A DNA stretch of 64,000 nt, from contig NZ_PDJI01000004.1 in the NCBI RefSeq assembly GCF_002563695.1, positions 2,914,001 to 2,978,000 on the forward strand. Reading direction: 5' to 3'. The notes beneath the pieces were generated by a model. That model saw nothing but the letters and a program-made list of their open reading frames with translations, was not told the DNA's origin and made no database searches. This DNA is from Georgenia soli (lineage in GTDB: Bacteria; Actinomycetota; Actinomycetes; Actinomycetales; Actinomycetaceae). Below are positions 8,820-17,227 of this stretch, in pieces. Position 1 is the first letter of the stretch; each line of letters opens with the position of its first letter. The position numbers and the translations under genes were made by a program.

Positions 8820-11279
8820 ATGAGCGGGCCGTCCCACGGCGCGGAGCAGCACAGGGGGGACGGTCGCGGGCTACCTCGCGTGCCGGCCGCCTTCACACCG
8901 TCGCCGGCGGCCGAGCGGGCGCTGCAGAACCTCCCGCCGCTCGTCGTCCTCCAGGCGCCGCGGGGGTACGGGAAGACGACGACGGCGTCCGCCTGGCTGC
9001 GCCGGCCCGACCTGCCCGACCACGACCTGGTCTGGGTGGGGCTGCCGCCGCGCGCCGTCGGCCGCGACGAGTTCTGGTCGGAGCTGCACGACGCCGTCGT
9101 CCGTGCCGGGTACGACGACCCGGGCCCCGTGCTGGACGGCCGGGGGCTGGGACTGGCCGCGCAGAAGCGGTTCCGCCACCTGGTGATCGTCGTGGACAGC
9201 TTCGAGCGGCTGACGGACGAGAGCGTCGACGAGGAGCTCGTCGACCTCGCGCAGCGGCACGAGAACCTCCACCTGGTGCTCCTCACCCGGACCGTCCGCC
9301 CGGTGGTCTCCCTCGCCCGCGCGGCCGCGCCCGAGGCGGTGGTCCTCCAGCCGTCCGACTTCGTGCTGACCCCCGACCAGGTCCGCCAGCTGGGGGAGGA
9401 GCTGGGCGTGCCCGTCACCGAGAGGGCGGCCGCCGCGCTCTGCACGGGGCTCTCCGGCTGGCCCGGCCTCGTGCGGGTCGCGCTGCTGACCGCGAGCTTC
9501 GGCGAGGACGGGGAGCCCGTCGTCGACCTGTTCTCGATCGCCGACTACCTGCGCATCGTCCTGCAGGATCTCTCGGTGGACGGGGTGGACGCCGTGCTGA
9601 CCTCGCTCGCCGTGCCCGAGTCCTTCACGCCGGAGCTGGCCGAGCAGCTGGTCGGTGCGGAGAACATCGAGCAGATGGAGGGCATCCTCGTCCGGATGCG
9701 CCGCGCCGGGCTCCTCGTGACGAAGGGGGAGGGCACGTTCGCGTACCCCGTCATCATCCGGGACGCGGCGAACCTGCTGCTGCGCGAGGACGACCCGGCC
9801 CGGTACTGGCGGCTCAACGCCGACGTCGCCCGGCTGTGCCGCGGGGCGGGCCAGTTCCCCGAGGCGCTCGAGCACGCCATGCGCTCGCAGGACGCGGAGC
9901 TCGTCGCCGAGGTGGTGGAGGAGTCCTGGCAGGGTCTGCTCGCGGCCGACCGCGGCAAGCTGCGGGACGCGCTCGGCCACCTGCAGCCGGCGGCGCTGGC
10001 GGGCAGCCCCACGATGGTGGCGCTGCGCGACCACGTCGCCCCGCCGGAGCTGCCGCGCTGGTTCCTGGAGGCCGTACAGTCCGACCTGCCGGTGATCCAG
10101 CCCGGGAGCAGCACGCTGGCCATCGCGCACGACGAGGCCGACGAGCCCGGGGTGTCCGCGGCACTCCTCGAGCTCGCCCACGTCCTGCTCGGCGAGGCCG
10201 ACACCGTCGGCGCCGCGTACGCCTGCTACGACGCCGTGCGCCGGGCGACCGACGACGACGAGAGGCTTGTGCGCGAGGCGGGCGCCGGCGTCGCGCTGAC
10301 CACGGCGCTCCTGGGGCAGCTGCAGGGTGCCAGCCACTGGATGGACTGGGTGCTGGAACGCCCTGACCCGCCACCCGGGCCGCTCGAGACCGTGGCCCGC
10401 ATCGTGGTGCCGGCGTTCCTGCGGCTCGACCGGCTCGATGACGTGGACCTTCCCGAGCGGCCGCCCGACCTGCCCGAGTCGCACCAGTGGCTCGAGACCC
10501 TGGTGGTCTACGTCTGGGTGGGCCGGTCCCTCCACCTGGGCAGGCCCGCCGAGGTGCTCGGCGACGTGGAGCAGTACCGCGACCGCAACCGGCACCGGCC
10601 CGGGACGTGGCTCGGGCAGTCGCTGCTCTCCGCCGCGCTGATCGACCTGTGCATCGCCACCGACCAGCTCGCCCGCGGCCGGGAGATCGGGAACCTGGCC
10701 GGGCCGCGGCGCTTCGAGAGCGGCCTGCTGCGCGCCGCCCTGGCGCGTCTCGCCCTGTACTCCGGCGACGACCAGCTGGCGCTGGACCTGACGCGGGACG
10801 CGCCCTCGATCGCGCCCGTGCGGCCGCGGGTGGCGCTCAAGCTCAGCCTCGTGCGGACGGTCGCGGCGCACCGGACCGGCCAGCGCGCGCTCGCGCAGGA
10901 GGCGATGCACCTGGCGACGCGCATCGTCGAGCGCACCGGCATGCTCCGGCCTTTCCTGCTGGTGCCGCGCGCGGACCTGGAGAACGTGGCCGCAGGCCTG
11001 CCGCAGAGCAAGGCCCTCCTGGAGAAGCTCGACGAGGCCGCCGTCTCCGGGCCGTTCCCGGAGGCGGTCCGCGTCGAACCGCTCAGCGGCCGCGAGATCC
11101 ACGTGCTCCGCGAGCTGGCCACCGGCCGACCCGTCCCCATCATGGCGCGTCGCCTGTTCGTCTCCGAGAGCACCGTCAAGACCCAGGTGCGGAGCATCTA
11201 CCGCAAGCTGGGGGTGCACTCCCGCGCCGAGGCGCTGGAGCGTGGGCGCCTCCTCGGGCTTCTCCCGCCGCAGGACTGA
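8820..11279 (+). CDS. MalT/LuxR-type ATP-binding transcriptional regulator, copy 2
   Basis: An 819-aa paralogue of the preceding gene with the same plan: Walker A APRGYGKT at residues 46-53, a Walker-B-like HLVIVVDSFERL near 117-128, a long helical middle, and a C-terminal LuxR helix-turn-helix (SGREIHVLRELATG, SESTVKTQVRSIYRKLGVHSRAEAL). The ATG begins 1 nt after the upstream stop, so the two are co-translated and may work as a pair or hetero-oligomer. Its position just before the TasA/SipW-type exported genes makes it a candidate regulator of them; that link is inferred from neighbourhood only. Confidence 0.85.
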   Translation: MSGPSHGAEQHRGDGRGLPRVPAAFTPSPAAERALQNLPPLVVLQAPRGYGKTTTASAWLRRPDLPDHDLVWVGLPPRAVGRDEFWSELHDAVVRAGYDDPGPVLDGRGLGLAAQKRFRHLVIVVDSFERLTDESVDEELVDLAQRHENLHLVLLTRTVRPVVSLARAAAPEAVVLQPSDFVLTPDQVRQLGEELGVPVTERAAAALCTGLSGWPGLVRVALLTASFGEDGEPVVDLFSIADYLRIVLQDLSVDGVDAVLTSLAVPESFTPELAEQLVGAENIEQMEGILVRMRRAGLLVTKGEGTFAYPVIIRDAANLLLREDDPARYWRLNADVARLCRGAGQFPEALEHAMRSQDAELVAEVVEESWQGLLAADRGKLRDALGHLQPAALAGSPTMVALRDHVAPPELPRWFLEAVQSDLPVIQPGSSTLAIAHDEADEPGVSAALLELAHVLLGEADTVGAAYACYDAVRRATDDDERLVREAGAGVALTTALLGQLQGASHWMDWVLERPDPPPGPLETVARIVVPAFLRLDRLDDVDLPERPPDLPESHQWLETLVVYVWVGRSLHLGRPAEVLGDVEQYRDRNRHRPGTWLGQSLLSAALIDLCIATDQLARGREIGNLAGPRRFESGLLRAALARLALYSGDDQLALDLTRDAPSIAPVRPRVALKLSLVRTVAAHRTGQRALAQEAMHLATRIVERTGMLRPFLLVPRADLENVAAGLPQSKALLEKLDEAAVSGPFPEAVRVEPLSGREIHVLRELATGRPVPIMARRLFVSESTVKTQVRSIYRKLGVHSRAEALERGRLLGLLPPQD

Positions 11280-11863
11280 GGCACAAGCTTCGTCAGGCGC
11301 GCACCCGCACCTGAGCGCTGCCTGGCAGGCGGCTGTACGGAGGGTGAGGAACCGTTTTCACCCTCGCATCCCCTTCCGGTCGCGCTGACAACTTTCGCTC
11401 TTCGCGGTGTCCTGGATGTACGGCTTCCGGGCAGCACGGGGAGCCGCGGCCGACGGCGGTGACGCGGCAATGGCGGCGCGTCACCACCGCCGGACTCACC
11501 GAGACTGCGGGGTCGCCCACCTTCCCCCGGGATGGGCGGCCCCGCTCTCGTGCGCCTGGGCGCGGCTGCTCGGCCGGCCTTCTCCCCGTGCCTCGACCCA
11601 CGCAACCTCAGGGTGAGCCGGGCACGCCGCCGGGAGGGTGAGCGCCGGACGGCCGTCCCGCCCGGACGTCACCACCAGCCCACCCTCGGTTGACGCCCGG
11701 GGTGTCCGAAAGCCACCCCCTGTCAGTCATCCGGCTCTCGTCCGTAAAGCTCCCTGTGCGGTGACGGCCCCGCTGGTGCGATGGACGCAGTCGAGGTCGA
11801 CACCGCGGGCCCCTTCCGGGCGCCCGAGAGCCGGCCACCGAGTCCTCCCGGGGAGTGAGCTTC
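11280..11863 (+). other. 584-bp non-coding region upstream of the surface-protein cassette
   Basis: No supported gene is seen. It contains a hairpin at 11340-11365 (8-bp stem GAGGGTGA/TCACCCTC, 10-nt loop), probably ending the regulator transcript. Near 11700 there is a shorter GGGGTG/CACCCC hairpin with a GAAA-containing loop, next to a TTGACG hexamer at about 11690. The length and folding suggest a long 5' leader or operator region for the cassette starting at 11864. No known riboswitch consensus was recognised. Confidence 0.5.
11340..11365 (+). terminator. Hairpin downstream of the tandem regulators
   Basis: Arms 11340-11347 and 11358-11365 form a perfect 8-bp stem with a 10-nt loop containing GTTT, 60 nt after the stop of the second regulator. 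It is modest in stability compared with the other terminators in the window. Confidence 0.4.
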
Positions 11864-14458
11864 ATGCGTCCAGCACCAGGACGACGTCGCACCAGGGCCC
11901 TCTCCCGGACGCGCGCCTCCGTGGCCGGGCTGCTGAGCGCGGCGCTCCTGTGCACCGGCAGCGCCGCGGTGGCCGCGGCGGAGACGAGCGATCCCACGAC
12001 GACGGCCACGGAGACGACGGCGGAGCTGGCAAGTGCGGCCGTCGAGCCCTCCGGCCTCCTCTGCCCGGACGGGACCACGCCCGACGCCGAGGCGCTCGCC
12101 GTCGCGACGCCGGAAGAGATCGAGGCGGCGCTCGCGGCCGGTGAACCGATTCCTGGCTGCGACGGGACTGCCGCCGCCGTCGAAGGCGCGCCGGACGCCC
12201 CAGCTGACGCCGTCGAGCAGCCGGTGTCGAACGTGGAGCCGGCAACCGGCGAGACCACGGAACCGACGCGTGACTCCACAGACCCCGCTGAGAACGCCCC
12301 GGCGGCCGAGACACCCGCGAGCCCCGGTGCCGCCACCCTGGCGGGTGCGCTGGAGATCACCCCCATGGCCGCCGTCGCCTCCGGTGCCGCGCTGCGCGGC
12401 GGCTTCGAGGTGGACGGGAACGTCACGCGCGGCGACCTCACGGGCAGCACCGGCGACGACTGGGACAACGTGTCCTTCGACTCCGCGATCGACGGGCTGA
12501 AGGACACGACGCAGTTCAGCGGCAACAACACGAAGGAGGACGCCGCGCCCTCCGGCTGGCAGCCCGGCACCGGCACCGCGAGCGACCAGGCCGACATCGA
12601 CCGGATCTGGGCGCACGACCGCGTGGACGGCGGCACGCAGTGGCTCTATCTGGGCTTCTCCCGGGACACCGGGTCCGGTTCCATCGGCTACTCGCTCGAG
12701 CTGAACCAGAGGAGCAACGTCACCAACGGCGGCGGCGTGAGCGTGCCGAACCGTACGGCCGGTGACCTGCGCGTCGGCTTCACCCAGTCCGGGAACGGGC
12801 CGCTCTCCCTGGTCGAGGTCGCACGATGGTCCGGCACCGGGACGGCCGGGTCCTGGTCGACCGTGGGGTTCTCGAACGCGGACATCCTCGGGTTCTCCAA
12901 CGTCGCCAACCTCGCGGCGACGGGGCCGTTCCCGGCCATGGCGACGAGCACGTTCGTCGAGGCTGCTTTCAATCTCTCCCAGCTGGACCAGGCCACGACC
13001 TGCACTCGGGCGGGGTTCGTCCAGGCCAACCTGCGCAGCCGACAGTCGCAGTCCATGACGTCGCAGCTCAAGGACTACGCCGTCGTCCCGGTCAGCATCC
13101 CGCCGCGGTGCGCCGACCTCACGATCAGGAAGCAGGACGAGGCGGGCGAGCTCCTGACGGGTGCGGAGTTCACCGTCAGTCCCAGCCCCTACGGCGGGAC
13201 CTCCGACCTCGTGGTGGTCGACGGCGGGGCGAACGACTCCGACGGGACCGCGGACGGCGTCATCTCCCTGCGGACCAGCGTGTTCGGTCAGTACTCGGTG
13301 ACGGAGACGAAGGCTCCGAAGGGTTACCTCCTCGCGAAACCCAGAAGCCAGAGCTGGACCGCGGCCGCGTACCAGCAGAAGACGCTCACCTTCGTCGACC
13401 CGCTCGGGACCGCGAGGTGGACCAAGATCGACGAGACCGGTGCGCCCGTAGCAGGGGCGACCTTCACCCTGGCGCCGACCGGCAGGGACGACGACGCGCT
13501 GGACCTGCTGGGTGCGGACTACAGGCTGGTCGTCACCGACAACGGTGCGAACGACACCGATCCGATCGCCGGGAGCCTCAAGGTCGAGGGCCTTTACACC
13601 GGCAGGTGGACGCTCACCGAGACGGCCGTGCCCGCGGGCTACGACCCGCAGCGGCTCCCGGCCCCGATCTCCTTCACGATCGGTGACGAGACGCCGAACT
13701 CCGGCGCCCGCCCGGCCCACGACCTCGGCCCGCTGGTGAACCACCGGCTTACGACGGTGACGATCGTCAAGACCGTCACGCCGCGGCTGACGCCCGCCGG
13801 GGTGCGTCCTCCGGACGAGCCGGGCGCGGGCTGGCAGTTCCACGCGGAAGCCGCGGCCGACGTCACCGTCCAGGGCTCCGGGCTGACCGGCTCCGACGGC
13901 AGGACAGTCTTCTCCCTCTCGATCCCCGCCGGCAGGACCACCGTCCCGCTCACGGTCGATGAGGAGATGAAGCCGGGATTCACGATCGCGCCGCAGGACG
14001 GCAGCAACGCCGTCTGCACCGCGAACGGCGAGGCCGTCGCCGTGACCAACGGTGACCCGGCGGCAGACCCCTACGGGTTCGAGGTGGCGGTGCCTGCCGG
14101 CTCTGCGGTCACCTGCTACGTCGACAACCGCGAGCTCGAGGCGGGCGTCGACATCGTCAAGCGTGCCTGGCTGGTCCCGCCGGGGCAGGAGCCGACCGAC
14201 GGCGCAGAGCTAACGAGTGGCCGTTATCAGGAGCTCGTCTTCGACCCCGAGGGCATGACCCGTCCCGACGTCGTGTCCGGCACGACCGTCTGGTGGAGCT
14301 ACACGGTCGAGAACACCGGTGAGCTGAGCCTCGACGACCTGGTGGTGACGGACGACGTCGTCGCCCCCATGCCCGACGACCCGATCTGCACGATCCCAAG
14401 ACTCGGTGCCGGTGGCTCGTTCACCTGCATCGGAAACGGTCCCGTCACGAAGCAGTGA
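11864..14458 (+). CDS. Secreted multidomain SpaA-like surface protein
   Basis: An 864-aa exported protein. An Arg-rich N-terminus and hydrophobic segment (about residues 18-40, ending in AVAAAE) form a signal peptide. A Thr/Ala/Pro-rich linker runs to about 165 and a beta-rich head to about 420. Two SpaA/Cna-B prealbumin-like domains follow, with the paired Lys and Glu expected for isopeptide bonds (LTIRKQD with SVTETKAPKGY; WTKIDE with TLTETAVPAGY). Next come a third beta domain and the start of a DUF11-like domain. No LPxTG motif or membrane anchor is present and the last domain looks cut short. The ATG at 11864 has GGGGAG at 11850-11855; a GTG at 11855 is less likely. Confidence 0.8.
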   Translation: MRPAPGRRRTRALSRTRASVAGLLSAALLCTGSAAVAAAETSDPTTTATETTAELASAAVEPSGLLCPDGTTPDAEALAVATPEEIEAALAAGEPIPGCDGTAAAVEGAPDAPADAVEQPVSNVEPATGETTEPTRDSTDPAENAPAAETPASPGAATLAGALEITPMAAVASGAALRGGFEVDGNVTRGDLTGSTGDDWDNVSFDSAIDGLKDTTQFSGNNTKEDAAPSGWQPGTGTASDQADIDRIWAHDRVDGGTQWLYLGFSRDTGSGSIGYSLELNQRSNVTNGGGVSVPNRTAGDLRVGFTQSGNGPLSLVEVARWSGTGTAGSWSTVGFSNADILGFSNVANLAATGPFPAMATSTFVEAAFNLSQLDQATTCTRAGFVQANLRSRQSQSMTSQLKDYAVVPVSIPPRCADLTIRKQDEAGELLTGAEFTVSPSPYGGTSDLVVVDGGANDSDGTADGVISLRTSVFGQYSVTETKAPKGYLLAKPRSQSWTAAAYQQKTLTFVDPLGTARWTKIDETGAPVAGATFTLAPTGRDDDALDLLGADYRLVVTDNGANDTDPIAGSLKVEGLYTGRWTLTETAVPAGYDPQRLPAPISFTIGDETPNSGARPAHDLGPLVNHRLTTVTIVKTVTPRLTPAGVRPPDEPGAGWQFHAEAAADVTVQGSGLTGSDGRTVFSLSIPAGRTTVPLTVDEEMKPGFTIAPQDGSNAVCTANGEAVAVTNGDPAADPYGFEVAVPAGSAVTCYVDNRELEAGVDIVKRAWLVPPGQEPTDGAELTSGRYQELVFDPEGMTRPDVVSGTTVWWSYTVENTGELSLDDLVVTDDVVAPMPDDPICTIPRLGAGGSFTCIGNGPVTKQ

Positions 14459-14462
14459 CGGG
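14441..14462 (+). terminator. Hairpin overlapping the surface-protein stop codon
   Basis: A perfect 8-bp inverted repeat CCCGTCAC/GTGACGGG with a 6-nt loop. The TGA stop (14456-14458) lies inside the right arm. It precedes the first TasA-like gene by 55 nt and may act as an attenuator that makes the downstream genes differ in level from the large surface protein. Confidence 0.5.
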
Positions 14463-14516
14463 CTGACCCCCCCTGGCCCGCTGGAAGCAGCAGCCATCCC
14501 CCCGAAAGGAAAGACG

Positions 14517-15188
14517 ATGAACAACAAGACCAAGGGCGCTCTGGCGGGCGTCGCCGGGGTCGCGATCCTCGCGGGCGGCACCACGTTCGCCCTCTGGAGC
14601 GACAGTGACAAGGTCGACGGAGGCGAGATCACCTCCGGCAACCTCGACGTTGCTGCTCTCGGCGGAGACTGGTACGACACCTCAGCCGACCGTGCAGATA
14701 GGGACACTACGGTGCCGTTCTCCGGTGTCTCTGCGCACAAGATCACCAGCATCGGCTCGTATCGAGTGGTCCCGGAGGACACCCTCCAGATGGTGCAGGG
14801 CCTCGACATCGGCCTGGAGGGTGACAACCTCCAGGCTTCGCTGAAGGTCGTCGTGCCAGCTGCACTGGACGCGAACGACGGTGTCGAACTGAGCTACGAA
14901 GTTTTCCGTGACGGAGTCGTCGTGCAGCCCAGCAAGGCCCTGGGTAGTGCCTTCGACATGCGGATCCAGGCCGGCCAGAGTGGCCAGGATCAGGGGGACC
15001 CCGATCCCGGAGTTCTCGTCATCGACGAGATCGACACCGACGGTGTCGCGGATCTGGGCGTCGTCATCACCGCGAAGTTCCTGGACCAGGACGACCAGGA
15101 CCTCGTCACGACGACTCTGGCGGACCTTGCCGACATCACCGTCGAGCTCAAGCAGGTTCGCGACGGCTCTGGCTTCAAGACCAACTGA
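14517..15188 (+). CDS. TasA/camelysin-like exported protein with SipW-type signal peptide, copy 1
   Basis: A 223-aa exported protein. The N-terminus has basic residues, a hydrophobic core and the box FALWSD at residues 24-29, the pattern of actinobacterial alternate-type signal peptides cleaved by SipW-like peptidases. The mature part is beta-rich and acidic. In Bacillus, TasA proteins with related signals form matrix fibres; fibre formation here is inference. The ATG is chosen from AAAGGAAAG 4-12 nt upstream. The peptidase gene follows 68 bp downstream. Confidence 0.8.
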   Translation: MNNKTKGALAGVAGVAILAGGTTFALWSDSDKVDGGEITSGNLDVAALGGDWYDTSADRADRDTTVPFSGVSAHKITSIGSYRVVPEDTLQMVQGLDIGLEGDNLQASLKVVVPAALDANDGVELSYEVFRDGVVVQPSKALGSAFDMRIQAGQSGQDQGDPDPGVLVIDEIDTDGVADLGVVITAKFLDQDDQDLVTTTLADLADITVELKQVRDGSGFKTN

Positions 15189-15256
15189 CCCACCCCCCAT
15201 CCGTGGAGGGGCGGACGCACGGCCGCCCCTCCACCACCACAGGGAAGGAGAGTGAC

Positions 15257-15856
15257 ATGAGCGCCAGGACCAAGGACCAGAGCTGGCTCGCCGGCCTGAC
15301 CTCCGTCGTGACGGCGACCGTCCTGGTCGTCGCGGTCGCGCTCGCCGTCGCTCTCGCGCTCGTCCCGCGTCTGCTGGGCGGGGGAGCGCTGACCGTGCTC
15401 ACCGGTTCGATGGAGCCGACCCTCTCGCCGGGCGACATGGTCGTCGTCCGGCCGGTGGAGGCCGGCGACGTGCGCGTCGGTGACGTGGTCACCTTCCAGC
15501 CCGTCTCCGACGACCCGACCCTGATCACGCACCGCGTGGTCGCCAAGCAGGTCGGGTCGTCGGGGACCACCTTCGTCACCCGCGGCGACGCCAACGGGGC
15601 GGACGACGCCCCGATCGTCGGCGACCAGATCATGGGCGAGGTCGTCTACCACGTCCCGTACGTGGGCCACCTGGCGGTCTGGGTCGGTGGCAGCAAGCAG
15701 GGGATCGTCGTCGCCACCGGCGCCGCGCTCCTGGCCTACGCCGCCCTCATGTTCCTGCGCCCCCAGCGCCGCTCCGCCGTCGAGGACGACGACGCAGCCG
15801 AGCTCGGCGCCCCGGCCGCCACTCCCGTCGCCGCCGAGCAAGGAGTCTCGTCATGA
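15257..15856 (+). CDS. sipW: SipW-like signal peptidase I (ER-type Ser/His)
   Basis: A 199-aa membrane serine protease. One membrane segment (about residues 12-40) is followed by the catalytic box TGSMEPTLSPGD with Ser51. Where typical bacterial enzymes have a catalytic Lys, the motif THRVV carries His92, as in SipW and eukaryotic/archaeal signal peptidases. A second hydrophobic segment lies near 160-180, before an acidic tail. It sits among three genes with SipW-type signal peptides, so it very probably processes them. GGAAGGAG lies upstream of the ATG, and its stop overlaps the next gene (ATGA). Confidence 0.88.
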   Translation: MSARTKDQSWLAGLTSVVTATVLVVAVALAVALALVPRLLGGGALTVLTGSMEPTLSPGDMVVVRPVEAGDVRVGDVVTFQPVSDDPTLITHRVVAKQVGSSGTTFVTRGDANGADDAPIVGDQIMGEVVYHVPYVGHLAVWVGGSKQGIVVATGAALLAYAALMFLRPQRRSAVEDDDAAELGAPAATPVAAEQGVSS

Positions 15857-16458
15857 CCGCCACGTCGCGGCTCGCGATCACCGGCACGGCGCTGGTCGTC
15901 GCGGTCGGTGCGGGCGCCGCCACCTACGCCCTCTGGACGGCCGACGGCGACGCCCCCGCCGGCGTCATCACCGCCGGTGACCTCGACATCGCCCTGAGGC
16001 CCGACAGCTTCACCTGGCAGGAGACCTCGCCCGACGTCGCCGCACAGCAGTCGGGCACGACCCGGGACTCCTTCGCCGAGTTCGTCGCCATGAGCGGCGA
16101 CACCTTCACGGTCAGCCAGGGCTTCACCACCACCCTCGAGGGCGACAACATGCTCGGGGTGCTCAGCGTCAGCTGGGGCACGCAGCCCCAGCTGCCCGCC
16201 GGGGTCTCCGCCAGCTACCGGGTGCTCGACGCGGCCGACGCCGAGGTGGCCTCGGCCCGCCTCGGCCAGCGGGTCGAGGTCCGCGACCTGCCCGTCGGCG
16301 AGGAGAGCTGGACGGTCGAGGTGGACCTGACCTTCGCGGAGGACAAGCCGGATCGCTACACCACCTTCTCGGGGACCGACCCGGTCGAGATCACCGACCT
16401 CGGCACGATCGTCGTCGACCTCGACCAGGTGCGCACCGGAACGGGGTTCGAGCAATGA
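15853..16458 (+). CDS. TasA-like exported protein with SipW-type signal peptide, copy 2
   Basis: A 201-aa exported protein. Its signal peptide ends in the box YALWTAD (residues 25-31), like the neighbouring copies, and is followed by a beta-rich acidic domain. It resembles copy 1 in motifs such as TAGDLDIAL and the segment LEGDNMLGVLSV (copy 1: LEGDNLQASLKV), so the two are diverged paralogues. The ATG overlaps the peptidase stop and the gene's own stop overlaps copy 3, indicating tight co-translation. Confidence 0.8.
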   Translation: MTATSRLAITGTALVVAVGAGAATYALWTADGDAPAGVITAGDLDIALRPDSFTWQETSPDVAAQQSGTTRDSFAEFVAMSGDTFTVSQGFTTTLEGDNMLGVLSVSWGTQPQLPAGVSASYRVLDAADAEVASARLGQRVEVRDLPVGEESWTVEVDLTFAEDKPDRYTTFSGTDPVEITDLGTIVVDLDQVRTGTGFEQ

Positions 16459-17222
16459 ACGCCTTCGGAACACCTCGACGCGCACTCGTCGGCGTGGCAG
16501 CCCTCGCTGTCGCCCTCGGAGCGGGCACGGGCACCGCCCTCGCGCTGTGGGACGACACCGAACAGTTCAGCGCAGAGGTCGGCTCCGGCATGGTCGGGTT
16601 CGCCATCGGCAAGCCCGGCGCAGCGGACCGCACCGTCGCCGCCGGTCCGGCCGACCGGTTGGCCTTTCCCCTCGGCCCGGACGAGGCCACGACGCTGCTC
16701 GACACCGGCGAGGTCGCCGTCGGGATCCAGGTCGATGCGCGCGCGGACGGCAACAAGGGGCTGAGCTACGCACTCGACCTGCCGGACCTTCCGGCTGACT
16801 CGATTTTCGGCAGCTCGACCGTCCGGGTCTACCGCGTCGACTCAGCCGCAGCCTGCTCCGCCCATGGCATTACCGGCCGCCCGCCCGCGGCCACGTACAC
16901 GCCGGCCGACCCTGACGGCGACGGCACCTTCGAGCCGGGCCCGGCCGGCTGGGACCGCACGTGGGCCAGCTCGACTCCCGTGCGCGCGGACTACGACGAC
17001 GACTGGACGGCGACGGAGTACTGGTGCGTCGTCGCCACCCTCGGCGACCTGCCGGACGAGGGCTCGTACACCAACACGGCCACCGTGTCGGTCGAGGTGG
17101 ACGGGGACACCTACACCGCTGAGGACACCTGGCGTGCCGACGTCACCACGGCCGCCGACCCTGCGGACGAGCCGACGCACACGATCAACTTCACCCACAG
17201 CACGACCCGGCCGGGGGAGTGA
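16455..17222 (+). CDS. TasA-like exported protein with SipW-type signal peptide, copy 3
   Basis: A 255-aa exported protein. It begins with a basic and hydrophobic signal region ending in ALALWDD (residues 28-34), which again matches the SipW-type cleavage pattern. The mature region is Asp/Thr-rich and predicted beta, with two cysteines (SAAACSAHG and EYWCVVA) that could form a disulfide outside the cell. It is more divergent from copies 1 and 2 than they are from each other. The start overlaps the previous stop (ATGA). Confidence 0.75.
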   Translation: MNAFGTPRRALVGVAALAVALGAGTGTALALWDDTEQFSAEVGSGMVGFAIGKPGAADRTVAAGPADRLAFPLGPDEATTLLDTGEVAVGIQVDARADGNKGLSYALDLPDLPADSIFGSSTVRVYRVDSAAACSAHGITGRPPAATYTPADPDGDGTFEPGPAGWDRTWASSTPVRADYDDDWTATEYWCVVATLGDLPDEGSYTNTATVSVEVDGDTYTAEDTWRADVTTAADPADEPTHTINFTHSTTRPGE

Positions 17223-17227
17223 GCGCA

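Noticed and set aside
11280..11863. c-di-GMP riboswitch before the surface cassette
   Set aside because: A GAAA-capped hairpin is present but the conserved core elements (such as ACGCAAAGCC and the following AGCCG pairing) are missing.
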